A stretch of 64,000 nt of DNA from Mariniflexile jejuense (lineage in GTDB: Bacteria; Bacteroidota; Bacteroidia; Flavobacteriales; Flavobacteriaceae): positions 524,713 through 588,712 of the forward strand of contig NZ_JBHTJI010000042.1 in NCBI RefSeq assembly GCF_042675665.1. The letters are read 5' to 3'. The notes under the pieces were generated by a model, which saw only the letters and a list, made by a program, of their open reading frames with translations, ran no database searches and was not told the DNA's origin. Made by a program: the position numbers and the translations under genes. Below, one piece after another: positions 7,780-15,203 of the stretch. Numbering within the stretch: position 1 is the stretch's first letter; every line of letters starts with the position of its first letter.

Positions 7780-10035
7780 ATGATTCCAAAAGTTTTTAGA
7801 GAGGTTATAGACCTTGGTGATGGAAGAACAATTTCCATCGAAACCGGAAAATTAGCAAAACAGGCACATGGTTCTGTTGTTGTGCAATCTGGAAAATGTA
7901 TGTTGTTATGTACAGTTGTTTCCAACTACCAACAAAGTGATGTTGACTTTTTACCTTTAACGGTAGATTACAGAGAAAAATTTGCTGCTGCAGGAAGATA
8001 CCCAGGTGGTTTCTTTAAAAGAGAAGCAAGACCGAGTGACGGCGAAGTTTTAACGATGCGTTTAGTAGACCGCGTTTTACGTCCGTTATTCCCAAAAGAT
8101 TATCATGCTGAAACGCAAGTAATGATTCAGTTAATGTCTCATGATGAAGAAGTTATGCCAGATGCTTTAGCAGGTTTAGCTGCTTCAACAGCGATTCAAT
8201 TAAGTGATATCCCTTTTGAAACACCAATTTCTGAAGTACGCGTGGGAAGAATTGATGGTAAATTCATCATCAATCCAACACAGTCTCAATTATTAGAATC
8301 TGATATCGATATGGTTATTGGCGCATCTGCCGATTCTGTAATGATGGTTGAAGGTGAGATGAAAGAGATTTCGGAAGAAGAAATGGTAGACGCTATTAAG
8401 TTTGCGCATGATGCTATTAAAGTACAATGTGCTGCTCAAATTAAATTAGCTGAAGCTTTTGGAAAAAAAGAAACTCGTGAATACGAACCAGAGCGCGAAG
8501 ATGAAGCTTTAGCTAAAAAAGTTCATGACTTAACATACGATAAAGTATATGCTGTAGCAAGAGCTGCATCGGCAAAACACGAGCGTAGTGCTGCTTTTGA
8601 AGCTATTAAAGAAGAAGTGAAAGCTACTTTTACTGAGGAAGAATTAGCTGATTTTGGCGGATTAGTTTCTAAATATTTCTACAAAGCTGAGAAAAAAGCG
8701 GTTAGAGATTTAACTTTAAATGAAGGTTTACGTTTAGATGGACGTAAAACAACCGACATCAGACCAATTTGGTGTGAAGTTGATTATTTACCATCAACAC
8801 ACGGTTCTTCAATCTTTACACGTGGAGAAACGCAAGCATTAGCTACAGTTACTTTAGGAACATCTAGAGAAGCAAACCAAATAGATATGCCATCTTTTGA
8901 AGGTGAAGAGCGTTTCTATTTACATTACAACTTCCCTCCTTTTTCAACTGGTGAAGCACGTCCTTTAAGAGGAACGTCTCGTCGTGAAGTAGGACACGGT
9001 AACTTAGCACAACGTGCATTAAAAGGTATGGTACCTGCAGATTGCCCTTATACAGTAAGAGTTGTATCAGAAGTATTAGAATCTAACGGGTCGTCTTCTA
9101 TGGCAACAGTTTGTGCTGGTACAATGGCGTTGATGGATGCTGGTGTTCAAATTAAAAAACCTGTTTCTGGTATTGCAATGGGATTAATTTCTGATGCTGA
9201 AACAGGAAAATATGCTGTGTTATCTGATATTTTAGGTGATGAAGACCACTTAGGTGATATGGACTTTAAAGTAACTGGTACTGCCGATGGTATTACTGCT
9301 TGCCAAATGGACATAAAAGTTAAAGGGCTTTCGTACGAAATTTTAGTAAATGCTTTAAAACAAGCACAAGCTGGACGTTTACACATCTTAGGCAAATTAA
9401 TTGAAACCATTGCACAACCAAATGCAGATGTTAAAGCACATGCTCCAAAAATGATTACGCGTGTAATTCCTAATGCGTTTATTGGTGCATTAATTGGACC
9501 TGGTGGAAAAGTAATTCAAGAATTACAAAAAGCTACCAAAACAACGATTGTTATTAATGAAGATCCAATTACTGAAGAAGGTATTGTTGAAATTTTAGGT
9601 ACTAACCAAGAAGGTATTGATGCTGTATTAGCTAAAATTGATTCGTTGTTATTCAAACCAGAAGTTGGCGGCACTTACGAAGTAAAGGTGATAAAAATGC
9701 TTGATTTTGGTGCTGTTGTTGAATATACAGATGCTCCAGGAAATGAAGTTTTATTACACGTAAGCGAACTAGCTTGGGAACGTACTGAAAACGTAACGGA
9801 TGTGGTTAATATGGGTGATGTTTTTAACGTAAAGTATTTTGGTATTGATCCAAAAACACGTAAAGAAAAAGTATCTCGTAAAGCATTACTAGAGAAACCT
9901 GAAGGTTATGTTGCTAGACCGCCAAGAGAGAATAACGACCGTGGTGGACGTGATAATAACAGAGGTAGAGATAATCGTGGACGCGATAATCGCAGAGACG
10001 ACAGAAAACAAAGAGAAGACAGAAAAGACGATTAA
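7780..10035 (+). CDS. pnp: Polyribonucleotide nucleotidyltransferase (PNPase)
   Basis: This 751-aa phosphorolytic 3'-5' exoribonuclease contains two RNase PH domains (about residues 10-215 and 320-545), joined by the helical domain. The second carries FTRGETQALATVTLG, the YNFPPFSTGEA block and ILGDEDHLGDMDFKV with catalytic Asp residues. A KH domain (IGPGGKVIQEL, ~570-620) and an S1 domain (GAVVEYT, LLHVSELAW, ~630-700) follow. The last ~45 residues are a low-complexity basic/acidic tail with RGRDN repeats, absent from E. coli PNPase. The gene has its own terminator. RNA turnover and, in complexes, a degradosome-like role are expected. Confidence 0.97.
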   Translation: MIPKVFREVIDLGDGRTISIETGKLAKQAHGSVVVQSGKCMLLCTVVSNYQQSDVDFLPLTVDYREKFAAAGRYPGGFFKREARPSDGEVLTMRLVDRVLRPLFPKDYHAETQVMIQLMSHDEEVMPDALAGLAASTAIQLSDIPFETPISEVRVGRIDGKFIINPTQSQLLESDIDMVIGASADSVMMVEGEMKEISEEEMVDAIKFAHDAIKVQCAAQIKLAEAFGKKETREYEPEREDEALAKKVHDLTYDKVYAVARAASAKHERSAAFEAIKEEVKATFTEEELADFGGLVSKYFYKAEKKAVRDLTLNEGLRLDGRKTTDIRPIWCEVDYLPSTHGSSIFTRGETQALATVTLGTSREANQIDMPSFEGEERFYLHYNFPPFSTGEARPLRGTSRREVGHGNLAQRALKGMVPADCPYTVRVVSEVLESNGSSSMATVCAGTMALMDAGVQIKKPVSGIAMGLISDAETGKYAVLSDILGDEDHLGDMDFKVTGTADGITACQMDIKVKGLSYEILVNALKQAQAGRLHILGKLIETIAQPNADVKAHAPKMITRVIPNAFIGALIGPGGKVIQELQKATKTTIVINEDPITEEGIVEILGTNQEGIDAVLAKIDSLLFKPEVGGTYEVKVIKMLDFGAVVEYTDAPGNEVLLHVSELAWERTENVTDVVNMGDVFNVKYFGIDPKTRKEKVSRKALLEKPEGYVARPPRENNDRGGRDNNRGRDNRGRDNRRDDRKQREDRKDD

Positions 10036-10055
10036 GTTTTTTAATCTATAAACTC

Positions 10056-10089
10056 AAAAAACCGCTTCAAAATTTGAAGCGGTTTTTTT
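10056..10089 (+). terminator. Terminator of pnp
   Basis: AAAAACCGCTTCAA pairs with TTGAAGCGGTTTTT, a long near-perfect stem with A tract before and T tract after it, 21 bases after the pnp stop. Confidence 0.92.
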
Positions 10090-10153
10090 ATACCCAAATG
10101 TTAAACCCTGTTAAATATTTGCTTTTCTCTATATTTTCACTATATTATATGTT

Positions 10154-10528
10154 ATGATATACGAAGACAAAGAGAAATATTCCGACATTTTAGAAACCTC
10201 CATTTCCTATTTAGAAAATAGAGGTTATGAAAACATTAAAGCTGATATTAAGGGTTACGAAACCCCAAAATCGTACACAAAAGCCGGAAGCAATATCACC
10301 ATTACACCAGATATTGTAGCTGAAAAAGAAGGTAGAAAACATTATTTTGACATTAGTTTAAAATCTGAAAAACCAAATCTATTAAAATCTAAATGGTTAT
10401 TTCTTAATGCATTAAGCAACCTAAAATCTTCAAGGTTTAGATTAATTACAGCTAAAGGACATTATGCGTTTACGCAAGAAATGCTTGAAGCTACCAACAT
10501 TAACAAAAATTCGTTAATAAAAATCTAA
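10154..10528 (+). CDS. Conserved-looking protein of unknown function, 124 aa
   Basis: I do not recognise a named family. The protein is acidic at the N-terminus (MIYEDKEKYSDILETSISYL) and looks like a small alpha/beta protein without signal peptide or membrane segment. The stretch ITPDIVAEKEGRKHYFDISL (residues 50-69) followed by K70 recalls the PD-(D/E)xK nuclease fold: PD at 52-53, then a beta-strand with D66 and K70. However, the canonical D/E-x-K spacing is not met (D66-x-S68-x-K70), so it may be inactive or unrelated. It lies between the pnp terminator and rpoD, on the same strand. The frame is intact with a well-placed ATG, so a real gene is likely. Confidence 0.7.
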   Translation: MIYEDKEKYSDILETSISYLENRGYENIKADIKGYETPKSYTKAGSNITITPDIVAEKEGRKHYFDISLKSEKPNLLKSKWLFLNALSNLKSSRFRLITAKGHYAFTQEMLEATNINKNSLIKI

Positions 10529-10681
10529 AAAACGCATTCAATTATAGTAATGAAACTCGAGTGACATTTTCACAAGTATTGGGTCTAAATATAAAATGCT
10601 AAAAAATAAATATTTTTTTGTAACATTTTTTAATATTTAAACGTATAACTACTGAATAACAATATTCACCTTAAAACTTAC

Positions 10682-10686
10682 AGGAG
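10682..10686 (+). promoter_or_regulatory. rpoD: Shine-Dalgarno-like ribosome binding site of rpoD
   Basis: AGGAG lies 8 bases before the rpoD ATG. Bacteroidota genes usually lack such a site, and most genes in this window have only A-rich leaders, so its presence is notable. It also supports the start at 10695. Confidence 0.6.
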
Positions 10687-10694
10687 AACTTTAG

Positions 10695-11558
10695 ATGAGA
10701 CAACTTAAAATTACGAAGCAGGTTACCAATAGAGAAACCGCTTCGTTAGACAAATATCTTCAAGAAATTGGAAAAGTTGACTTAATTACCGCAGACGAAG
10801 AAGTAGAATTAGCACAACGCATTAAAGCCGGAGATCAACGCGCTTTAGAAAAGTTAACTAAAGCTAATTTACGTTTCGTTGTATCGGTGGCTAAGCAATA
10901 CCAAAATCAAGGTTTAACATTACCAGATTTAATTAATGAAGGTAACTTAGGTTTAATAAAAGCCGCACAACGTTTTGATGAAACTCGTGGTTTTAAATTT
11001 ATATCGTATGCTGTTTGGTGGATTCGTCAATCAATTCTTCAAGCCTTGGCTGAACAATCACGTATTGTACGTTTACCTTTAAACAAAATTGGTTCTATTA
11101 ACAAAATTAATAAAACGTTTGCTTTTCTTGAGCAAAGCCATGAACGTCCACCTTCTGCAGAAGAAATTGCAAAAGAATTAGACATGACAATTAACGATGT
11201 TAAAGAGTCCATGAAAAACTCTGGTCGTCACGTAAGTATGGATGCACCTTTAGTAGAAGGTGAAGATTCAAACTTATACGATGTATTAAATAGTGGTGAA
11301 TCGCCAAACCCAGATAGAGAATTATTACATGAATCACTACGCACAGAAATTGAACGTGCTTTAGAAACATTAACACCTCGTGAAGCAGATGTAATTCGTT
11401 TATATTTTGGTTTAGGAAACCAACACCCAATGACTTTAGAAGAAATTGGAGAAACGTTCGATTTAACTCGTGAGCGCGTACGTCAAATAAAAGAAAAAGC
11501 TATTAGAAGATTGAAACATACTTCTAGAAGTAAAATATTAAAAACATATTTAGGTTAG
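10695..11558 (+). CDS. rpoD: Primary sigma factor RpoD (Bacteroidota short type)
   Basis: This 287-aa sigma-70 protein has regions 1.2 (SLDKYLQEIGKVDLITADEE), 2 (LRFVVSVAKQYQNQGLTLPD, RFDETRGFKFISYAVWWIRQ), 3 (RPPSAEEIAKELDM) and 4 (TPREADVIRLYFGL, the helix-turn-helix TLEEIGETFDLTRERVRQIK). It lacks the long region 1.1 and the non-conserved insert of E. coli RpoD, as is normal in Bacteroidota. This is the factor expected to read TTTG/TAnnTTTG promoters such as those noted in this window. It has its own transcription unit ending in one or two terminators. Confidence 0.97.
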   Translation: MRQLKITKQVTNRETASLDKYLQEIGKVDLITADEEVELAQRIKAGDQRALEKLTKANLRFVVSVAKQYQNQGLTLPDLINEGNLGLIKAAQRFDETRGFKFISYAVWWIRQSILQALAEQSRIVRLPLNKIGSINKINKTFAFLEQSHERPPSAEEIAKELDMTINDVKESMKNSGRHVSMDAPLVEGEDSNLYDVLNSGESPNPDRELLHESLRTEIERALETLTPREADVIRLYFGLGNQHPMTLEEIGETFDLTRERVRQIKEKAIRRLKHTSRSKILKTYLG

Positions 11559-11593
11559 TAATTTAACAAAATTACGACTAAATTACAGTAACA

Positions 11594-11621
11594 AACAGTT
11601 ACACATAACTGTTCGTTTTTT
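11594..11621 (+). terminator. Possible first terminator of rpoD
   Basis: AACAGTTA and TAACTGTT form an 8-bp perfect stem with a CACA loop, then C-G and a run of T. It is A+T-rich and weaker than the hairpin that follows. Confidence 0.55.
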
Positions 11622-11632
11622 GATTGATGAAA

Positions 11633-11664
11633 GAACCCTCGGCTGATTACCGAGGGTTTATTTT
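11633..11664 (+). terminator. Terminator after rpoD
   Basis: AACCCTCGG pairs with CCGAGGGTT around a CTGATTA loop, followed by a T-rich tail. It is the strongest hairpin between rpoD and rpe. Confidence 0.88.
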
Positions 11665-11705
11665 TATTCTAACTTTATTAAGAGACAAAACTTAAAAGAC
11701 TTTTC

Positions 11706-11713
11706 TATATTTG
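11706..11713 (+). promoter_or_regulatory. Candidate -7 box for rpe
   Basis: TATATTTG is a perfect TAnnTTTG, 26 bases before the rpe ATG and just after the rpoD terminator. The -33 TTTG is not seen. Confidence 0.5.
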
Positions 11714-11739
11714 CAAAAACTTTATAACACACCTTTATA

Positions 11740-12402
11740 ATGAGTTCTAAATTAATTGCACCTTCACTACTTGCTGCCGATTTTGCCAACCTGCAACGCG
11801 ATATAGAAATGGTAAACCAAAGTGAAGCAGATTGGTTTCATATAGATATTATGGATGGTGTTTTTGTACCAAATATTTCTTTTGGTATGCCAGTGCTTCA
11901 AGCTATAACAAAACATACAAAAAAAACGGTTGATGTACATTTAATGATTGTTGAACCAGATAGATATATTAAAACATTTGCCGATTTAGGGAGCGATATT
12001 TTAACCGTACATTATGAAGCTTGCCCACATTTACACCGCACACTACAGGCTATAAAAGCTGAAGGGATGAAAGCAGGTGTTTCTTTAAACCCACACACCA
12101 GCGTAAATCTTTTAGAAGATACTATAAACGATATTGATTTAGTACTAATTATGAGTGTAAATCCAGGTTTTGGTGGTCAAAGTTTTATTGAAAACACTTA
12201 TGATAAAGTGAAACAACTTAAAGAACTTATTAAACGTAAAGGAGCTTCAACCATTATCGAAATTGATGGTGGTGTTACCACTGCAAACGCCAAAGCACTT
12301 ACTGATGCTGGTGCCGATGTTTTAGTTGCTGGTAGTTTTGTATTTAAAAGCGCCAACCAACTTGAAACAATAAAGGAATTAAAAGCTATTGCGAATTCTT
12401 AA
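11740..12402 (+). CDS. rpe: Ribulose-phosphate 3-epimerase
   Basis: This 220-aa TIM-barrel enzyme interconverts ribulose-5-phosphate and xylulose-5-phosphate in the pentose phosphate pathway. Family motifs are all present: APSLLAADFANL, WFHIDIMDGVFVPNISFG (metal His and Asp), VDVHLMIVEPDRYI, LIMSVNPGFGGQSF and IEIDGGVTTANA with AGSFVFKS. The start is immediately before SSKLIAPSLLA, as in homologues. Its stop overlaps by 4 bases the stop of the convergent CBS gene (shared TTAA). Confidence 0.97.
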   Translation: MSSKLIAPSLLAADFANLQRDIEMVNQSEADWFHIDIMDGVFVPNISFGMPVLQAITKHTKKTVDVHLMIVEPDRYIKTFADLGSDILTVHYEACPHLHRTLQAIKAEGMKAGVSLNPHTSVNLLEDTINDIDLVLIMSVNPGFGGQSFIENTYDKVKQLKELIKRKGASTIIEIDGGVTTANAKALTDAGADVLVAGSFVFKSANQLETIKELKAIANS

Positions 12403-12815
12403 TATTGTTTTATAAAATAGTTTAGCAAATCGGTAGTTGTTACAATACCAATCAAAATAGAATCATCTACAACTGGTAATGCATGAAACTCATTTTTAGC
12501 TAAAATTTCTGCAGCTTCTTTTATAGTTGTTTTGCTAGTTATACTTATTACATTTTTAGTCATAACTTGTTCGATAGTAAAGGAATTATAAACTATAGAA
12601 TCCACATTACATTCATCTTCAGCCAGATCAGAATAACTAATTCTTAACAAATCCGAATAACTTAACATACCAATAACAGACTCTGAATTCACAACAGGAA
12701 TATGTCTTATTCTTTTTGATTTAAACAATTTTTCGGCATATTGCAAATCATCATCCAAAGTTAGTGCAATAACATGTTTACTCATTATTGTTTCTATGGG
12801 TGTTTCACTTTTCAT
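12399..12815 (-). CDS. CBS domain-pair protein (copy 1)
   Basis: This 138-aa protein consists almost entirely of two CBS domains (about residues 5-60 and 72-135), with the repeated pattern MSKHVIALTLDDDL...RHIPVV...VIGMLSYSDLL and MTKNVISITSKTTI...FHALPVVDDSILIGIVTTTDLL. CBS pairs bind adenine nucleotides and usually act as regulatory modules; as a free-standing protein its partner is unknown. It has a close paralogue 36 bases upstream in the same direction, sharing most CBS signature stretches and the order of domains, so the pair arose by tandem duplication. No effector domain is fused. Confidence 0.88.
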   Translation of the reverse strand: MKSETPIETIMSKHVIALTLDDDLQYAEKLFKSKRIRHIPVVNSESVIGMLSYSDLLRISYSDLAEDECNVDSIVYNSFTIEQVMTKNVISITSKTTIKEAAEILAKNEFHALPVVDDSILIGIVTTTDLLNYFIKQY

Positions 12816-12851
12816 TTTATTTAATTTAAACTGAATATTAGATTGAATTAA

Positions 12852-13271
12852 TTAAAATTGTGCTAATAAATATTTAATAAGATCGGTGGTTGTTACAATA
12901 CCTACTAGTCGGTTATTATCTACAACTGGTAAAGCATGAAATTCTTTTGTAGCAAGTATTTCAGCAACTTCTTTGATTGAATTTGATGATGAAACAGTAA
13001 CTATGTGCCGTTTCATAACTTGTTTAATAGTAAACATGTTATAAATTAGTGTATCAGCATGAACATCATCACTATTGGTAATATCAGCAAAACTAAGTCG
13101 TAATAAATCTGTATAACTCAACATTCCAACAACAACGTTGGAAGACACAACAGGAATATGCCTAATATGATGCTTTTTAAAAAGCATTTCTGCAGTTTCT
13201 AAACTATCGTGCTTCTTAAGGGTAATGACGGGAGCAGTCATTATCATCGAAATTGGTGCTTTTCGTATCAT
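12852..13271 (-). CDS. CBS domain-pair protein (copy 2)
   Basis: This 139-aa protein has two CBS domains (MTAPVITLKKHDSLETAEML, RHIPVVSSNVVVGMLSYTDL; MKRHIVTVSSSNSIKEVAEI, FHALPVVDNNRLVGIVTTTD). It is collinear with the neighbouring 138-aa protein and is presumably the product of gene duplication. The copies differ mainly in the linker (ITNSDDVHADTLIYN here), which could give different ligands. Its ATG is about 50 bases from the position where a promoter would be expected, facing the MtfA-like gene end. Function beyond nucleotide sensing cannot be told. Confidence 0.88.
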   Translation of the reverse strand: MIRKAPISMIMTAPVITLKKHDSLETAEMLFKKHHIRHIPVVSSNVVVGMLSYTDLLRLSFADITNSDDVHADTLIYNMFTIKQVMKRHIVTVSSSNSIKEVAEILATKEFHALPVVDNNRLVGIVTTTDLIKYLLAQF

Positions 13272-13349
13272 GACTTTTTTATTTAAACTTCACTAAAGTT
13301 ATTTAAATAAAAATCTAAAAAGTATGACAAAAGTCATTAAAAAAACACA

Positions 13350-14201
13350 TTAATAACCTGCTACCGTAAAATTTAGCATTTGTTTTACTTTACTGTAAAT
13401 GTTAGGAAATTCAGCTTTAAATAGTTGAGGCGTTTCTATAAAATTTTCAATAATTACTGCTAGAAATTCAAATTGATTGGTGAAAGCATATTTTCTAAAA
13501 TAGTCTGATTCCAACAATTTATTTCTTAATGTTTCGTTTGAAGCTAGCATTTCAGAAAGCTCTTTAAATGAATCACTAAAAACAGTTGAACTTATATCGC
13601 GCTCTTTCATACTATTAATGTGTATGGCATGTGTAAATTCGTGTATTCCTAAATTTATATTATCATTTCCAATAGTATATCCTTTAACAAAATCTTCCCA
13701 TGAAATAACTAATGTTTCCAATTTAGGATTAAATTCACCTTTATGAAATGCTTTATTTGTATTTGAATAAAACGCTTTTGGATATATTATAATTTTTGAA
13801 ATTAAGCCAATATAAAAATCGCGAAAGCCAAATGTTAGCATAATTGCTGTTGCAGAAATTAAAACTCGAATCTCTTCGGAAATTAAAATACCATCTCTAC
13901 CAATAAAATGTTTGTCTTTTATGAAGGATGCAACCCGATGTTCAAAATATTTTTTTTCTTTACTATCAAGCTTTTTGTAAAACTGAAATTGATGCTCTAA
14001 AACCTTTTTTTGAACATTGTTTAAACGCCTTAACCTAAAATAAATATGGTTAAATAATGGTTTTTTATGCTTAAGAATATAGCCAACCTCTATCATAACA
14101 AACATATTTTTCAAAATAATCCAAATTAATACAGCTAGTAAAATTCCTATCATGATTTTACTACTTAAGTCAAATTCTTTCGCTATTAATACTATTTGCA
14201 T
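13350..14201 (-). CDS. MtfA-like (M90) zinc metallopeptidase, membrane-anchored
   Basis: The protein has about 283 residues. An N-terminal membrane segment (IMIGILLAVLIWIILKNMF) precedes a soluble domain with the zinc motif HEFTHAIH. Farther on, FEFLAVIIENFIETP resembles the third-ligand region of MtfA, the E. coli peptidase linked to the glucose phosphotransferase regulator Mlc. E. coli MtfA has no such anchor, and no Mlc-like gene is nearby, so the target is unknown. I place the start at the ATG (MQIVLIAKEF); an in-frame TTG lies three codons upstream. A strong 14-bp inverted repeat lies in the 5' region. Confidence 0.85.
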   Translation of the reverse strand: MQIVLIAKEFDLSSKIMIGILLAVLIWIILKNMFVMIEVGYILKHKKPLFNHIYFRLRRLNNVQKKVLEHQFQFYKKLDSKEKKYFEHRVASFIKDKHFIGRDGILISEEIRVLISATAIMLTFGFRDFYIGLISKIIIYPKAFYSNTNKAFHKGEFNPKLETLVISWEDFVKGYTIGNDNINLGIHEFTHAIHINSMKERDISSTVFSDSFKELSEMLASNETLRNKLLESDYFRKYAFTNQFEFLAVIIENFIETPQLFKAEFPNIYSKVKQMLNFTVAGY

Positions 14202-14229
14202 GAAGTACAAACGTTTTCTTTAAAAATTG

Positions 14230-14270
14230 ATTGTATGTTTAGGCTAAAATACAAAACCTAAACATACAAT
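14230..14270 (-). promoter_or_regulatory. Perfect 14-bp inverted repeat upstream of the MtfA-like gene
   Basis: ATTGTATGTTTAGG and CCTAAACATACAAT are exact inverted repeats around a 13-base loop. Read on the minus strand, the loop contains TATTTTAG, one base off the TAnnTTTG -7 consensus, and the right arm is followed by CAATTTTTAA. The element ends about 29 bases before the gene's ATG. It could be an operator spanning the promoter, or a leader hairpin/attenuator. Confidence 0.6.
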
Positions 14271-14343
14271 TATTAAGTTGATTATGTACTAAATAATAAA
14301 TGAAGATTAATTAAATGATGATATTTAGCAAATAGCTATATGC

Positions 14344-14390
14344 TGAAAATAAAAAATCTCTGTTTACAAATTCAAGCAAGCTTGATTTGA
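14344..14390. repeat. 47-bp direct repeat, distal copy
   Basis: An exact copy of positions 14420-14466. It contains the AAAAAATCTCTGT arm of the tRNA-Arg terminator and a TCAAGC-AA-GCTTGA inner hairpin, but lacks the second terminator arm. Confidence 0.9.
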
Positions 14391-14419
14391 GGGATTATAT
14401 TTCCCAAAGCATTCCGCTT

Positions 14420-14466
14420 TGAAAATAAAAAATCTCTGTTTACAAATTCAAGCAAGCTTGATTTGA
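14420..14466. repeat. 47-bp direct repeat, copy next to tRNA-Arg
   Basis: Identical to 14344-14390 over 47 bases. This copy forms the distal half of the tRNA-Arg terminator hairpin. The 29 bases between copies hold a small AAAGC-ATTCC-GCTTT hairpin. Confidence 0.9.
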
Positions 14467-14484
14467 CACAGAGATTTTTTATTT
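14424..14484 (-). terminator. Terminator of tRNA-Arg
   Basis: On the minus strand AAATAAAAAATCTCTGT pairs with ACAGAGATTTTTTATT, with an inner hairpin (TCAAGC/GCTTGA) in the loop and a T-rich 3' end. It starts 6 bases after the tRNA. Confidence 0.75.
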
Positions 14485-14489
14485 ATTCG

Positions 14490-14563
14490 TGACCACGAAG
14501 GGATTCAAACCCCCGACCGCTGGAGCCGAAATCCAGTGCTCTATTCAGCTGAGCTACGTGGCC
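14490..14563 (-). tRNA. tRNA-Arg (anticodon TCG)
   Basis: A 74-base cloverleaf: acceptor GGCCACG/CGTGGTC (one G-U pair), D-arm with AGCTCAGCTGAATAGAGC, anticodon stem CTGGA/TCCAG with loop TTTCGGC (anticodon TCG), T-arm with GGTTTGAATCC, discriminator A, no encoded CCA. It lies 28 bases after the yqeY-family stop. A weak -7-like TAGATTTC begins 3 bases after that stop, so either its own promoter or read-through from the gene upstream is possible. Confidence 0.95.
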
Positions 14564-14591
14564 ATAATTCCTGCGAAAGCGGAAATCTATT

Positions 14592-15041
14592 TTAAGACAA
14601 TTTAGCCTTTACAATATTTGAAATGGTTTTGCCATCTGCTTTTCCTGCAAGTTCTTGACTTACAATACCCATAACTTTGCCCATATCTTTCATGCCTTCT
14701 GCACCTACCTTAGCAATAGTATCTACAACCACTTTTTCAATAGCTTCATCACTCATTGCTTCTGGTAAAAACTGACTTATTACTTCAGCTTCTGCCAACT
14801 CGGGTGCTGCTAAATCTTCGCGTCCTTGACCTATGTATATTGCTGCACTATCCTTACGTTGTTTTACTTGTTTTTGTAGTATTTTAAGCTCTTGGTCTTC
14901 TGTTAATTCTTCCTTTGCGCCACTTTCTGTTTGAGCCAATAAAATAGCCGATTTTACAGCTCTTAAAGCTGTTAAAGCTGTTTGATCTTTAGCTTTCATA
15001 GCTTCTTTTAACGCATCCATTATATTTTGTTGTAAACCCAT
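14592..15041 (-). CDS. GatB/YqeY domain protein
   Basis: This 149-aa protein is a full-length YqeY: helical N-terminal part (MGLQQNIMDALKEAMKAKDQ, TALRAVKSAILLAQTE) and the C-terminal tRNA-amidotransferase-like tail domain (DMGKVMGIVSQELAGKADGK, ISNIVKAKLS). YqeY proteins resemble the tail of GatB and may bind tRNA, but their role is not settled. It lies downstream of ftsZ on the same strand, beyond a terminator, and just before tRNA-Arg; this position next to ftsZ is common in Bacteroidota to my knowledge. Confidence 0.93.
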   Translation of the reverse strand: MGLQQNIMDALKEAMKAKDQTALTALRAVKSAILLAQTESGAKEELTEDQELKILQKQVKQRKDSAAIYIGQGREDLAAPELAEAEVISQFLPEAMSDEAIEKVVVDTIAKVGAEGMKDMGKVMGIVSQELAGKADGKTISNIVKAKLS

Positions 15042-15142
15042 AATGATATTTTTATTAGAGGTGCGAAGATATAAAAAAGTAAGCAGTCTTCAATCTATAG
15101 TTTTAAGTTAAAATATATTAGATTCCTGCTCTCGAAGGAATT

Positions 15143-15177
15143 AAAAACCCGAAAAGCTGAGGGAAACTTTTCGGGTT
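15143..15177 (-). terminator. Terminator at the end of the dcw cluster (after ftsZ)
   Basis: On the minus strand AACCCGAAAAG and CTTTTCGGGTT form an 11-bp perfect stem with a 10-11-base loop, followed by TTTAA. It lies 27 bases after the ftsZ stop and separates ftsZ from the yqeY-family gene. Confidence 0.88.
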
Positions 15178-15203
15178 CATAACTAAGTAAGGCTAGTAAA
15201 ATT

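Noticed and set aside
10154..10528. Calling the 124-aa protein a restriction endonuclease
   Set aside because: The PD-(D/E)xK spacing is not met and no methyltransferase gene adjoins it.
12852..13271. CBS proteins as broken IMP dehydrogenase
   Set aside because: Both are intact CBS pairs with their own starts and stops; there is no catalytic-domain remnant beside them.
14341..14484. CRISPR array
   Set aside because: Only two copies of the repeat exist and one forms part of a tRNA terminator; there are no cas genes.
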